A stretch of DNA of 64,000 nucleotides from Acanthochlamys bracteata. Its lineage: Eukaryota; Streptophyta; Magnoliopsida; Pandanales; Velloziaceae. Numbering within the stretch: position 1 is the stretch's first letter; the number at the start of each line of letters is the position of its first letter. The notes under the pieces are model-generated. The model had not been told where the DNA came from, did not search any database, and saw only the letters and a program-made list of their open reading frames with translations. The DNA is taken from contig CM034140.1 in NCBI GenBank assembly GCA_019914995.1, positions 2,108,001 to 2,172,000 of the forward strand, written 5' to 3'. This document shows, in pieces, positions 25,196 to 37,444 of the stretch. The translations under genes and the position numbers were made by a program.

Positions 25196-25883
25196 CGCAC
25201 AGCAAATGGATCTTCTTTCCGTCTTTAACCTGAACTTTAACGAAAGAGCACGGCAACCATTCTACACTCCAGTAACCACTAACAAAAAACAAAAAAACGA
25301 AAATAAAAACAAAAGACAACGCGCAGGAAGAAACGGACAATGATATGAAATTCTAACCTTTAACTAATAAAAACACCATATCTATTTGCCAATATCAATA
25401 AATCATAAGCATCCAAGTGATATTATATCATCAATTCAGGGATACAAATCTATGAGGCTAATCCTAAAGGCACCCTGCTGGCAAATTCAAACTAAAAGTT
25501 AAACAATGTTTACAACACGATCCAGACTCCAAAGCAGCTAAGATAGATCAAACAACAATGTCAACTAAGAACTAAGGCATACATATGGCAGGTGACCAAG
25601 TTTTGTAACATCATAGCACCCTCAACTGCTCGACAAGCAATTTTGGAATTCCCATCTCTCTTCCTTTTATTTTTAACAAAAAGATCCAACATTTCTCACA
25701 CACACACAAGAATCGCACATTTTACACAATCAGAACGACTGTATACTTCTCAGTATGGAAGTTGCAGTCAATGACCCAGATCCATGGCTCCATGCTTGGA
25801 AATATTTAGTTCTTGCAAAAGGTATGTGTCCTGGCATATCCACCATGACTGCACACACCACGCCATGTCTGTGCACTGCTCTG
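25196..25883. other. 3' flank and 3' UTR of the NEDD8-conjugating enzyme gene
   Basis: No gene recognised. The part from roughly 25380 to 25883 is the likely 3' UTR of the minus-strand gene to the right. Confidence 0.5.
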
Positions 25884-27871
25884 TCAAATGCACCGAGGGA
25901 AGTATACCTGACCCACATATCCCCCATTCATCGCTCTTCTGACGTTAGTCTCAAACAATCTGGGGTTATCACGCAGCACTGCAGCAGCATCCTGATTTAA
26001 AGGGTCTTCGTCATTGGGTTGCTGCAAAAAGTAATATGTTAGTACTACCAGATAAGAAGATAATGAGAAAAAACCTATTATGAAAGAAAAAGGTACAAAA
26101 AAGGACATATTCCTAAGTGCGTTCCTAGTCAACTAAATTAGTTTGTTCAAAAGCTTTACAGTCTTCCAACAAGAACAACAATAACAACTGCTTTTCTTGA
26201 ATCTAGACAATCAAATCTTAAATGATTTGAAGAAGACAATCTATTTTCTAACCAAGAGTTCTTTTAAGATTGGTTGTTTGCGTCATATAGAAAACTAGGT
26301 GTCCCAATGAGAGTAGAATCCAAACAAGATATCATAATTATGCTCCAGTAAATGCTCATACGAGTTATTAAAACTTTCCACTAGATTACTGACTCAAGTA
26401 GAACAGAACACATGAAATTAAACATATGGGAGATTTGTCATATCACAGAACTGTACCGTGAAAAGAAGATTTAACCCATAAATAATGGTATTTATATTTA
26501 GAACAGGCTTCCAATCTTCTCGCAGAATGTTAAGGCAAACATTTCCCTCCAAGTCAATATTCGGATGATAAACCTGGAATTCAAATACTTTTAGATGAAT
26601 TGCCATTGTAAAAAACAAACCAAAGACAACAAATTGACAAATAGCAAAAGCTATCAAAGAATGGTACCTTTGTCTTGCACTTGACTTTTGGTGGTTCGTG
26701 GGGATATGAAGGAGGAACTTGGAAGGCGAAAATGAAGGTTCCCCCTCTTAGAAAGATAAGAAATAATCAGATTTCATGCGAAAAATATTGATAAACTTCT
26801 TATACACGATAGTCAATGACAGCTCTGCTGAAGAAATTATTGTCTTCAACAACTTAAACAACAGATTGGTGATGGAACCGCATTTATAATATTAATTTAC
26901 GAGCATCCAGATCTACCAGGTCAAATAGGAAAACAGCAATTGATAATTTCTACCTGTTTCAGATACTAGTGGACAAATATATGTAAGATTCAAGATGACC
27001 ACTTACACATAATATCCTTCGTCAGGTCGAAGACTGACTTCAAAGTTCATCAGATCATCCTTGCCATTGGGAAACGACATTTTAGTTGTCTGTGGGAGGT
27101 TAAGCTCACTTAGATCTGCAGTTTCACAAAATTTTATAAGTAAAGATTCAGTGCCCCATAGAAAAACAATCCTAACAAAGGTTCAAATTTCAGTGGACAG
27201 TGGTTATAGATACACTTTACATAAAAGAGGAGCCTATTTTGCGAACATATACCAAAGAAAATATGCTTATACATGCAGAAGAGATGGCAAAGTAAGATCT
27301 AAAAAAAGAATGATGAAAGAAGTTGCACTGTTGTGGAAAAAGTGATTTCCTTGAAATGCATAAAAGGTACAGTAGGCATACTGTGTACTGGAAATGAATA
27401 ATCTTTATTTAGTATATATTCCTAAATAATGTGTTTTTGTTGCTCCACCCATTGACATGAGGAAGCAGTTACAAGAGCCCTGCATAACTTCATGCATTTG
27501 ACATGTTTGAGCTTTTCTATGATCATGCTAATGTATTACAGAAAGTTATCGCAGACCAAAAAGTTGCCAGCATTTTGCCATCACATAAGCTTGCACCCAA
27601 CACTTTGACATTGTATTACTCAACTATCAGTATAAACTAGCACAAGTAGGTACAAAGCTTGTGCTATGTATACGCTCATGTGTCTCCTACAAAGAGCTAT
27701 ATATGGCTTCTTTTTATAGTTAGATGAATGGTTTAGAAAATAATCCATCTCCGTTGTCATACCTTTATGGAGACGCAGTTCTCCAGGGCTTTGCTTCTTA
27801 GCTGGTGGCCTTCCACTAGCATTTGTGGCTTCATTCTGCTTTTGTCCCTTGATTTTGAAGAGGTTTATCAT
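25884..27871 (-). CDS. RCE1: NEDD8/RUB1-conjugating enzyme (Ubc12-type E2)
   Basis: Exons 27871-27763, 27115-27007, 26746-26668, 26573-26457 and 26021-25884 give 183 residues, matching plant RCE1. The N-terminus [11 protein letters not shown] is the Ubc12-specific extension that docks on the NEDD8 E1. The E2 fold shows the HPN motif at about 102-104 and the catalytic cysteine at about 112 in [11 protein letters not shown]; the C-terminus is [13 protein letters not shown]. The protein forms a thioester with RUB/NEDD8 and passes it to cullins, activating cullin-RING ligases, in cytosol and nucleus. No damage is seen. Confidence 0.95.
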
Positions 27872-28590
27872 TTTACCTCCAATAAGTAGGACAAAGATTT
27901 TAGAACTAGATTAGTAACATCAGTTTAAGATTGAAATTTGCTTTCTGCAGTGTGGTGTGCAAATCAGCAGGACTATGAACAATGCAAAATCAAGTGAAAA
28001 CCACACGCACTGCAGACTGCTTCACCTTTGGTGCTTAATCATACGAACATGTTTCTGCGCGTGTGCGCAAGCAACGGAAGAGTCAATTTCATACTTCAGT
28101 CAAGCTGAAGTTATACATAAACGATCGCACTTGTAATCAAAAGGCATACATATATATGAACTATTTCGAGATTATCAAAGAAAATCTCGAAACATCTAGA
28201 ACAAAACAATAAGCTAAAACCATAAGCACGTCAGACCTTCTTTTAATAGAATTCTCAAATTTTTTCTGAAAATTTGGGTGAAGTCATGCTCAGAAAAAGA
28301 TAAATACACTAGAGAAAACTGAATTATACACCAAATTTACTGTTAATTTCAACTTAGAACGCAAAGCTGATTGATCAACGATCCAACAAACTTCATCAAG
28401 CAAAACTATACATAGGTCGATCGATAACGGAGATCTAGGTTAGAAATGGAGAGAAATTAAACAATACCTTGAATATCAGTTGGAAATAAAGAATCGGATA
28501 ACAGCGTGAAACGAACGAAAGGGGATTGGCGTTATCGTTGGTGGGGAAGAGCTCTACGATTCCTCTCTCTGGTTGGTCTGTGCTGTGCTG
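27872..28590 (-). promoter_or_regulatory. 5' leader and leader intron of the RCE1-like gene
   Basis: On the minus strand a good donor (TTCAAG|GTATTG) lies near 28468 and an acceptor (TTGGAG) lies a few bases before the ATG at 27871, so a leader intron of nearly 600 bases is likely. The non-coding first exon would lie at about 28469-28580, in CT-rich DNA. Confidence 0.55.
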
Positions 28591-29540
28591 TGTTGTTCTT
28601 AGAAGCCTTCCTTTTATTATAAACCTTTTTTCTCTTTTTTAACGAAGACGTTCGAGCTTAAATTTTTTTTAAAAATAAAAAGAATATATAATTACTATAA
28701 ACATAATAATAAAATTATTAAAATTACAAAAAAAATTTAAACTAAAAACAGCACTATAAACATTACCGAACACCTCCGAAAGAATGCATGAGAAAGTTCT
28801 ACACAATGCGTAAACATAAGAAGGTAAAATTTTGCAGTGTTTTCTATTATAGGGCGTGTTTTAGCCGCTCAATTATGCTGAAGCCTTGATGGTTATAATT
28901 TCGTTAATAGCATAATTTGGTTTCTAAACTTTATTTTGATATTATTCAGTTTACGATACCACTTCCAATAACATACGAAATAATCAAATATACCGACATG
29001 ATTATGGCAGCCTAATTATACGTGTTTTAAATATTTATGAAAAAATTCTATAAAATAAAAAATAAAAAATAAAATTTTTTTAAAATAAATTAAAGTGGAA
29101 TTTAAATATTATATTTTAATAATTTTTAAAAATAAATAGTAAATTAAAAAAAATTATATTAAAAATAACTAAAATTTTATATATAAAAATAAATTTCTAA
29201 TTTTCGTACAATAAAATATATAAATTATTAAAATTTTAAATTTGATAAAAAAATAAAGTTACGAAAATAAAGACCGGCTCCGACTAATTTGACCAAATTT
29301 GAACGGAATCAAATTCTCTTTAATTATAAAGTAATTTTTTAATTTTAATTTTATATTTTTAAATATAAAAAATTTTAAATAATAAATTTTTTTATTATTT
29401 TAAAATAAAAAATATAATATTTTTTATTTTAAAAAAAATTTATTGTATAAGCGACGCTCTTTAATTTGACCAAACCCAATTCCTATTTACTCGATTCAAC
29501 CCGCCAGCCAGCTCGTCAAACTCTTAGGGCTTCCTATTGC
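28591..29540. other. AT-rich intergenic region between divergent promoters
   Basis: Mostly A and T, with fragments resembling the dispersed AT-rich element (about 28650-28740 and 29000-29450). The last 100 bases precede a TATA box. No ORF of note. Confidence 0.5.
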
Positions 29541-29548
29541 TATAAATA
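29541..29548 (+). promoter_or_regulatory. TATA box of a possible non-coding transcript
   Basis: TATAAATA in the context TTGCTATAAATACGCC, followed about 30 bases later by a CT-rich stretch like a plant transcript start. The nearest coding start on this strand is 2.4 kb away. Confidence 0.45.
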
Positions 29549-30244
29549 CGCCTCCTCAGTCCTCCTTTTTCGTTCTCCGGTTTCGCTTTCCATTTTCTCA
29601 ATTAACTTCCCGTTTAATTTCCCTCTGTTCTTCTTCGATTTCGGTAGTCTAGTTATTATTATCTGCTTGATTGAGTTGAATTACTATTGCACGGAGCATA
29701 CCCCGGGCTACTCTGATCGATCGCATGAAGTTGGTTGGCCCCAATTCACGTGCTAGATTGAGTTCGCCGGCAGTGTTACAGATCTGATCGTTTTTTCTTC
29801 CGATCCTTTTGGTCTGTGTCAAGTCGGCGATAAAGTTCATTGAATTCATCTATTTTTCTCTTTTTTATGAAAATAAAATCGAGTTGAGTGTGGTAGTGTT
29901 CTCCCACTCCTCACCTCTAGCTTTTTGAGGATGTTTTTTAATTTACTCGAAGAGTCTAGTCATGGAGGCAGAGATTGAACTCCGGCGGGTTATAGCGCGA
30001 GGGCGTTGTCTTATTCAATAGATTGTTGACCTCTATCATCTCTCGCCATATTTTCTTAATATCTTATCTGCTTTTTCAATTAATTTTGGTTTTGGTTCAG
30101 CAATGATTACATTTATCCGCGCTTCTGAGTGCACTCTGTGATGCAAATTTGGTATGGTTGAATTTCTTGATATGAGCTGATGCTAACATTAAACAAGAAC
30201 TCTACTTTTGTTGCGATATTTTATGTTAATTACCCAGATAGGTT

Positions 30245-30329
30245 CCAGCTATGATGTTCTAATAGCTTTTAAATGTCAGTTCTGCTTCAGAAAATTCGTG
30301 ATTGACAAAGCTGTCTGATGCTGAGCTGG
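30245..30329 (+). ncRNA. Candidate box C/D snoRNA
   Basis: CCAGC (30245-30249) pairs exactly with GCTGG (30325-30329). Inside this stem are a box C-like ATGATGT (30251-30257) and a box D CTGA (30321-30324), in the right order and spacing for a kink-turn, with an overall length of 85 nt. The guide would be the bases just before 30321; I could not match it to an rRNA target. Short motifs can occur by chance, so this stays a candidate. Confidence 0.3.
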
Positions 30330-30559
30330 TCTCTAGTTAATCATCAAAATATATGATAGCATTATATTGTATTTTTCCAATTTCATGTAGTTATATTGTC
30401 CATGATGAACTTTTGCTTGAACGCCTTGAGGTTTATAGTATTATTGAACCTTTTGATTTCTGGGTTTGATCATCTTCAATGAAGTGTTTTTTTCAATTTT
30501 GCATGCACTGGTAGGACTATTGCTAACGAAATCATACTAAGCATATGTGTGTTTGTGTT

Positions 30560-30617
30560 GCCAAGGATGACTTAGTCTGCAAAATGGATTGTGTTGTAGA
30601 ACCAAGTCCCTGCTTGC
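30560..30617 (+). ncRNA. Candidate miR169-like hairpin
   Basis: GCCAAGGATGACTT (30560-30573) equals the 14-nt core of the conserved plant miR169 family. It sits on the 5' arm of a foldback: GACTT pairs AAGTC (30604-30608), TCTGCAA pairs TTGTAGA, and AAG pairs CTT. The arm has a bulge and mismatches and the hairpin is shorter than most MIR169 precursors. Either a decayed or divergent locus, or coincidence. Confidence 0.25.
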
Positions 30618-31300
30618 AGGGGGAACCCCTTGGGGAAACTTCACTGTCATGACATCAAACAGATACTTCTGAGGTTTCACTCACTTGCATATATATATGT
30701 AATTGTTTTGACGTGTTATGTTATATAGAAGACCTATTGAAGTACGATTGGCGTATTTTCTTGGGGTATCTGAAAGGGAATTGTGTGGGTGATACATGCG
30801 ATTCTCTCTTTTGAGCTGTTTATTTAGTTTGTTTTCAAGAAGTGTTTTGAGTTTACCTATTCTTTGGCAATTATATTATCAGTTTTTGCTATGAGGTATT
30901 AATGCTCGGAGGGTTGGTATTGTCATCAGCTCCTTCCCACCGAGCTATGGGATTGGAATTAAATCACAGCACCAGATCTCCAAGCATATACTATAAGGGG
31001 GTGTTTGGCACTTGGCAGTCTTTATAGGGCATTTCTCGTTCAAGAAGGAGAATGTAAATTAGCAAGGGTTTGGATTTCCTTCTGTAGTTCTTTTGTTCTC
31101 CATGTAATGGAAATGTGTAACAAAAATGTTAAAAGTTGCCTGGTCCTGTACCCTGTTCTGCAGGAGATGTGTTGACTCAAATTCGCATGATTGGTTACTC
31201 TGTTTTCATGTTGGTTAAGTCAAATTCACATGATGAGGTGCGTTCATTGTGGTCCAGCTTCTACCTCATACCCGGCGCTGGTTAGGTCCGTTGAGCATTG

Positions 31301-31983
31301 CATCAAAGTGATTAAGATTGGACAGTTCACAGTGTGCTAAACGATATGCGTTAGACCATCGTAATCAACATCAGAGGAGCTTTAGATCATGGTAATCAAC
31401 ATCGTAAATACTTTATATATTTTATATAAAGTATTTATCGTATGTAATAACTTATGATTTATAAAATTTTGATTTTACAATCTTACTACTATATAACGAT
31501 TTTAGATTTTTGACAACTTTGTTCACATGGAAAGCTGAGCATATCATCATCTCATTCCATCTCGGTCTCAGAGACAACAATTGGGTTATAACTTCACACA
31601 AAGCCCAATAGCTTAATAGAGACTAGCAGGCCTCAATTAAGCCCAATATATTATGTACTCCCAGTTAAATTTCACCGTCGCTGACCTATCGAGGAAAGCA
31701 GCCACGTTTCTGCTCTCGAATCGCCTGAAGCATTTATTTTCGTATTCGTTAGTTAACAAACAAGAAGAACGAATCCACTTGTCACAGCTAAAACGCTTCC
31801 CTTGATCGCGCAATATAATATGTCTGATGATTCATTCATTAATTGAAGTGTATGAAATGTATAGCAGTGTAACCAAGCTGTCATGTTTTCATTGACTCCA
31901 ACCTTCTTCAACGCTTTCTCTTCTTCCTTCAGATCTCTACTGAGCTAGTTCTCTCACTCTCTCTCTGAAATTGACCTCACACC
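31301..31983. other. Upstream region of the NAD(P)H dehydrogenase gene with a MITE remnant
   Basis: About 31390-31531 resembles one end of the CAAGGTTGTC foldback family (ACGATTTTAGATTTTTGACA at the right edge). ATCATGGTAATCAACATC-like DNA occurs twice (about 31355 and 31387). The CT-rich part at 31895-31975 is the probable 5' UTR of the dehydrogenase. Confidence 0.5.
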
Positions 31984-34900
31984 ATGAGATTCTTCTACTC
32001 TTTCTTCGATCGTGCTTCCATGCCCTTCTTCAATCGAGGCAACTTCAATCCAGCTTCAGCTTCAGCTTCAGCTGCTGCTCTTCTCGTTGCTCTCAGGTCT
32101 TCATTTCTGCATGTTCTTGTCTCTTGGAGTTGGATCTGCAGTGTGCTGTTTACTAGATTTATTTAGCTTTGTTTCCATACTCAAGTTGTTCTAAGATGAA
32201 ATTAGGTCGGATCGGAGAATTTTTATTAGTTCGCTTTGTATTAATGTGATAAGTTTTTGCAAGTAAAAAAAGAAATGGTAACTAGTGACGACTGTGTTAT
32301 TGATTTGCAAATTCTTGTAATTACAGTAGTGGAGCGTTTGTGGTATACGCTGATTCAGAAACTGATCCAAATAAGGATGTGGCAACTGGAAAGAAAAAGT
32401 TGGTGGTGCTTGGAACTGGTTGGGCTGGCACAAGTTTTTTGAGAAATCTTGATAGTTCTATGTATGATGTGAGGGTGATATCACCTCGTAATTATTTCGC
32501 ATTCACCCCTTTGTTGCCAAGTGTCACTTGTGGAACAATAGAAGCACGTAGTATCGTTGAACCGATCCGAAGAATTATCAGAAAGGTAAACTTTAGATGC
32601 TTGCATGTTGCGTATGTAATTGTAATGCTGATAACAGAAGATTTGGTTATATTACCTGGTGTGGTTTGAAGTAGTTCCTGAAGCTAATTACTTTTGCATC
32701 TTGAGTAGTTTGGAACGAACTCTTTGTTTCTTAATTGAGAGAAAGATCTATTAAACATCTAGAAGAGTCTTCCAAGTTTTTTGGAATATAAATCTCAACT
32801 CTACATCAAGCTCTGCTTCACTAAACTAGAATCAGCTTGCTTTTGGTGACCAAATTGCTTGCATGTTACTCCTGCTTATTTGCCCAAGATGCTTCGATAT
32901 TTTCTGTACTTGGGTTAGACAATTGTTACTCCTATTGTGCATTGCTGTTCGACTATCTTGTATATCAATATGAAAGTTCTGTATGTTGAATTTGAGAAAG
33001 GTTTCCGTGTTTTATTTTTTACATGATTGAAAATGATGTGGTCTTATCTTGTGGTTATTTATGGTTTGCTTCAGTTATAATGTTTAACTCCTTTAACTTT
33101 CTGTACATACTTCAATAATGTTGGCACCTGTCTTCTTTTGTTTTCCTCCTTTTTGTCCCTGCAGAAAACTTTTCCAGTTCAGTTTTGGGAAGCTGATTGT
33201 ACCAGAATCGATCCAGTCAACAAGAAGGTCCACTGCTTATCTAGCATTGGGACAAACTTGGATGGAACCGGTGAATTTATGGTGGATTATGACTATCTGG
33301 TTATTGCAGTAGGTGCAAAGGTTAATACGTTCAATACACCTGGAGTTGAGGAGCATTGTCATTTTCTGAAGGTAATTATTTAGCGATTTCCTTCTGAAGG
33401 CATGATATTTACGGGAAAAGTGGAAATTAGTTTATTGCGGAACCTGTTACCTGACTACTAAAGTGCAAATAAAAGAAGCTGCATTTTAGAGTTATTTGTG
33501 CTCAGTGGTATACACAACAAATTTTTGAACTACTCAATGGCTCGATTTTTGGCCATCTTATTGGCATGTTTAAGTAATAATGCTAACTGTTTTATGATAA
33601 GATAGACATCAGTTACATATGTAACTAGATGATAGATCACAAGACTTACTAATTCAGTTACATTGCTAATATTTTGCTTGTTACAAATAAGTAGTTAGAA
33701 TTATCCTAAGTCTTTATCAGGAGTATGAGCTTGACTAATGAGCTTTTACTGTATGCTCATTCCTTTTTATTTTTATTTCAGTATCCTTCCTAGACTTCTT
33801 TCTAACACCTTTTGGGTACTACCGTATGAGATCTGTGCTATGGCTTGTTAGAATTGTACCCTGACTTTTACAATGACATTGTTTAGAATGGTGAATCTTT
33901 ATGCAGGAAGTTGAGGATGCTTTGGACATTCGGAGGAGTGTGATGGATTGTTTTGAAAGAGCCAGTCTCCCGAACCTTGACGATGAGGAGAAGAAGAAAA
34001 TTCTCCATTTCATTGTTGTTGGAGGTGGTCCCACTGGTGTTGAATTTGCTGCAGAGCTGCATGATTTTGTGCAAGAAGACATTTCAAAACTCTATCCTAA
34101 GCTTCAAGATCTAGTGAAAATATCAGTTATAGAGGCAGCTGAACACATCCTAACAGCGTAAAAACTTGGGCCCTTGTCCTTTATTACCTATGTTTGTGCC
34201 TGACCTATGTACCCAAATCTTGGTAGTTTATCTAACACTGGGATGCCATTGAAAAGTAAACACTATCGGAGCACCACTAGTCACCAGTTCTCCTAGCACC
34301 TAAAAAAAATGATCATCTACATTGTCTTGTTTTCATCGTCTTCATCATATTCCAATGGAAATAACTTGGTCGTTGCTTTATATGATGTTTAATGTAAATA
34401 ACTTGGTCGTTTGCATTTTATTGTATATTTATTTTTTGCTTTTTGCTAAATCAAAGTTTAATAACTATTTACATGAACTTGATGTTGAAAATGTAGATTT
34501 GACAAGCGAATAACTAAATTTGCTGAAGAGAAGTTCCAAAGAGATGGTATTGAAGTAAAGACAGGATTCCGTGTTATGAAGGTTTCTGATAAACATATCA
34601 CTATGTCAAATAAGGCCACCGGAGAAACTAATTTGCCATATGGGATGGCTGTTTGGTCAACTGGGATTGGGTCACGCTCTCTCATATTGGACTTCATGAA
34701 ACAAATTGGTCAAGTTAATTGATTTTCCAAGATTTCTTAAATCGTTATTATTATTATTTTGACCTTAAAGAAGTAACCGAGTTTTTGGTCCTGATAATTC
34801 TTACCGACATGTGGCACTCACACAGGGTAATAGAAGAGTACTAGCAACTGATGAGTGGCTAAGGGTTCGTGGATGTGATGGCGTATATGCAATAGGTGAC

Positions 34901-36395
34901 TGTGCATCTATAGCCCAGAGGAAGGTCATGGTATGTTAATCTGATGACTTCAAGCATTATATGCACTAGACAAGTGAACTAACAGTTAATGAGCAGCGCT
35001 CTTAGTTGATTTTTGGATGCATCTTTTCAGGTGTATGTGCATATGATATGATACTTTCTTTTAAGTTACTAACACTAGGGCTTTGTTCTAAGGTCTTTCT
35101 TAGCACTTTTCAAATGTTTGCTGAAGCACATGACCTCTATGAGAGGATAGTGTCTTACAAGTTTTTTTTATCTTCTAAATAATAGAAGGAGATTGAAGTT
35201 TTCATACTGCTACAGGCATTTGAATGCTTGTAGAAATCTGTATTAAGCACAGTAATCATATGGTTTCAGGATGATATAGCGGAAATATTCAGGTTAGCAG
35301 ATAAAGACAATTCCGGGACTCTAACTGTGAAAGAAGTCAGAGATGTTTTAAAAGATATATGTGAGAGATATCCTCAGGTTGAACTCTATATGAAAAGCAA
35401 GAGAATGAGTGATATTGCAGATGTTTTGGTGGAGGCAAAAGGAAATGCTGCAAAGGAGTCAATTGAGGTGAACATAGAAGAGTTTAAGAAAGCTCTAGCT
35501 GATGTTGACTCACAGGTCAAGAATCTTCCTGCAACAGCTCAGGTTATTTCAAGCACAACCCCACCACTCAAAACTTATTGGTTAAGAGCCTTTGAAATTT
35601 AAATGACGTTTATTGATGAGACTATCTGAATGCTTCTTCCTTTCTTTGACATTACAAACAGGTTGCTGCACAGCAAGGATCTTATCTTGCCAGCTGTTTG
35701 AACAAGATGAAAGATGTTGAAGAAAATCCTGAGGGGCCTCTTCGTATTCGAGAAAGTGGACGTCATCGGTTTCAGCCTTTTAGGTGACTATTCTGACCAT
35801 TCTTAGATTCTGATTTTCTTGGCCGATATTGGTAGTTGTTAACATGTAATAAGTTTATCTACCATGATTTGATAACATTGAGTAACACGTTCTTGGAGAA
35901 TGCCCCATTTAAGCTTGGTTTAGATGGGTGTAGATTGATTTTTGAGCTAATTTCTTTGACCAACATTTGTTTGCAACACAAACATATGTTCTTGTCATGC
36001 TAATTTTTGCAGCTTAAAATTTATCACAGAAGCACCTGAAAGTCTCTTTTGCCATTCTTTACAAAAAGTTTATGTTTGCTCTTAAGGTACAAGCATCTTG
36101 GGCAATTTGCTCCACTGGGTGGAGAGCAAACAGCAGCGCAGCTGCCTGGTGATTGGATATCCATAGGGCACAGCAGCCAGTGGCTCTGGTATTCAGTCTA
36201 TGCGACGTGAGTATTATAAATTATGTACATATTGGGTATCTGTTTATGAATCATATTTTCTTTGTTTTCCTTAAAAGCTGTAACTTTGTCCTTCCTCCTG
36301 CATTCAGCAAGCAAGTTAGTTGGCGTACAAGGATGCTTGTGATATCAGATTGGACCCGACGATTTATATTTGGAAGGGATTCGAGCCGCATTTAG
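31984..36395 (+). CDS. External type II NAD(P)H dehydrogenase, NDB type with EF-hand
   Basis: Exons 31984-32096, 32327-32585, 33165-33371, 33907-34157, 34497-34713, 34826-34930, 35270-35542, 35662-35783, 36087-36206 and 36308-36395 join in frame to 584 residues. An N-terminal presequence with an SASASA run is followed by two nucleotide-binding motifs, GTGWAG (67-72, FAD) and GGGPTG (232-237, NAD(P)H). An EF-hand loop DKDNSGTLTVKE (395-406) marks the NDB class. The acidic Glu near residue 269 (VIEAAE) after the second Rossmann fold favours NADH over NADPH. The enzyme would oxidise cytosolic NAD(P)H at the outer face of the mitochondrial inner membrane and reduce ubiquinone without pumping protons, under calcium control. 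It ends SRI, a weak peroxisomal signal. Choice among NDB1-4 is not certain. Confidence 0.93.
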
Positions 36396-37444
36396 ACATC
36401 AATTTCCATGTTGCAATTCTTGTGATTGCAAGCTCAATAATCACTGTCACAAACATGTAAGGCTTGCACTTGTAATTACTTTTCGTTCTCTGGTTCTTCA
36501 TTTTGGGATATTGAGTGCAACAATTTTCTAGTAGGGATTTTTCTTCCATGTGCTGCTAGGATCAAAGATCTCATAGACAGAAAATTTAAAGTTTTGTTAG
36601 CTAAAAAATATACTAAGCATGTTCACTTATATATGCATGAGGTGGCATAAATTATTGTTGATTGTTTTAAATTCAGAGTGGTTGTTTTCAATTCAAATTC
36701 AAAATCACCAGTAGATTTATGACACATCAAGCATGATTATGAATCATGATAATTGGACTCTTGAAAAATAGCATTTCTCTTGTATATAGTTCAAATATTC
36801 AGTCAATTCATGACAGTGCTTGTGCTCCGTATCTTAGTCTTAGTTCCTGTCTCCAGGTATGACTGTAATCAACTTCTCTTGTTGAGCTCCCATACCCGTA
36901 TGCAACTCATCACTCCTCGAAGTTGATAAACAGCTCAACTAATTACTTCTTGACGGCTCTGAACTGTGATTTGGAAGTGTGTGAAACAACCTGCACATCT
37001 CAGGCATTATACTTCTTCCTGCACCATTGTTGTAGAGATGTAAATGTCGAACTGAACCAGCTCACTTGAACTGAACTTTATCCCCATTTATAGCAATAAC
37101 CTCTTTGTCATCGTTGTTCTTTTTGTGGTTGTTGCCAAATCCACTTGTCAGTCTAGTTCGAGTAATTCTAGCAGGTGAGTTGAATATTGTTAATGAGAAC
37201 GAAGCAGTGCTCTTGGCCGTCTCTAACCAACTTGGTAACTTTAACTGCTTAGCGGTTTGTCCAATGTTGAGCCAAGGTAGAGCAGAGGCGCATCTTCGTA
37301 GGTACCTAGCTACTAGAATAGATTGCCCAAAAGAGTGGGGGGTTATTTGGGAATAGATTGCCCAAACATGATTTCTGCAAGTACAAAGATTTTAAAGGAA
37401 TTCTTTTCAAAAGATAATAAAGCTTTTACAGATTCCATAGGAAT
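36396..37444. other. 3' flank of the dehydrogenase and intergenic DNA
   Basis: The first 150-200 bases are probable 3' UTR. An 83-codon ORF (37105-37356) has no recognisable similarity. A short direct repeat, AATAGATTGCCCAAA, occurs at about 37316 and 37352. Confidence 0.5.

Larger units (their letters stand above)
29549..31300 (+). other. Interval without a convincing ORF, possibly a non-coding transcript
   Basis: Downstream of the TATA box about 1.7 kb lacks a convincing ORF on either strand. Its composition is more mixed than the neighbouring AT-rich repeats, as expected for transcribed DNA. It contains a box C/D snoRNA-like segment (30245-30329), a miR169-like hairpin (30560-30617) and a small stem at 30904-30945 (GCTCGG..GGG pairing CCC..CCGAGC). 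It could be a small-RNA host transcript, an alternative leader of the downstream dehydrogenase gene, or simply spacer. Confidence 0.3.

Noticed and set aside
37105-37356. 83-codon plus-strand ORF near the dynein light chain remnant
   Set aside because: No recognisable similarity and a non-conserved hydrophobic start; treated as chance.
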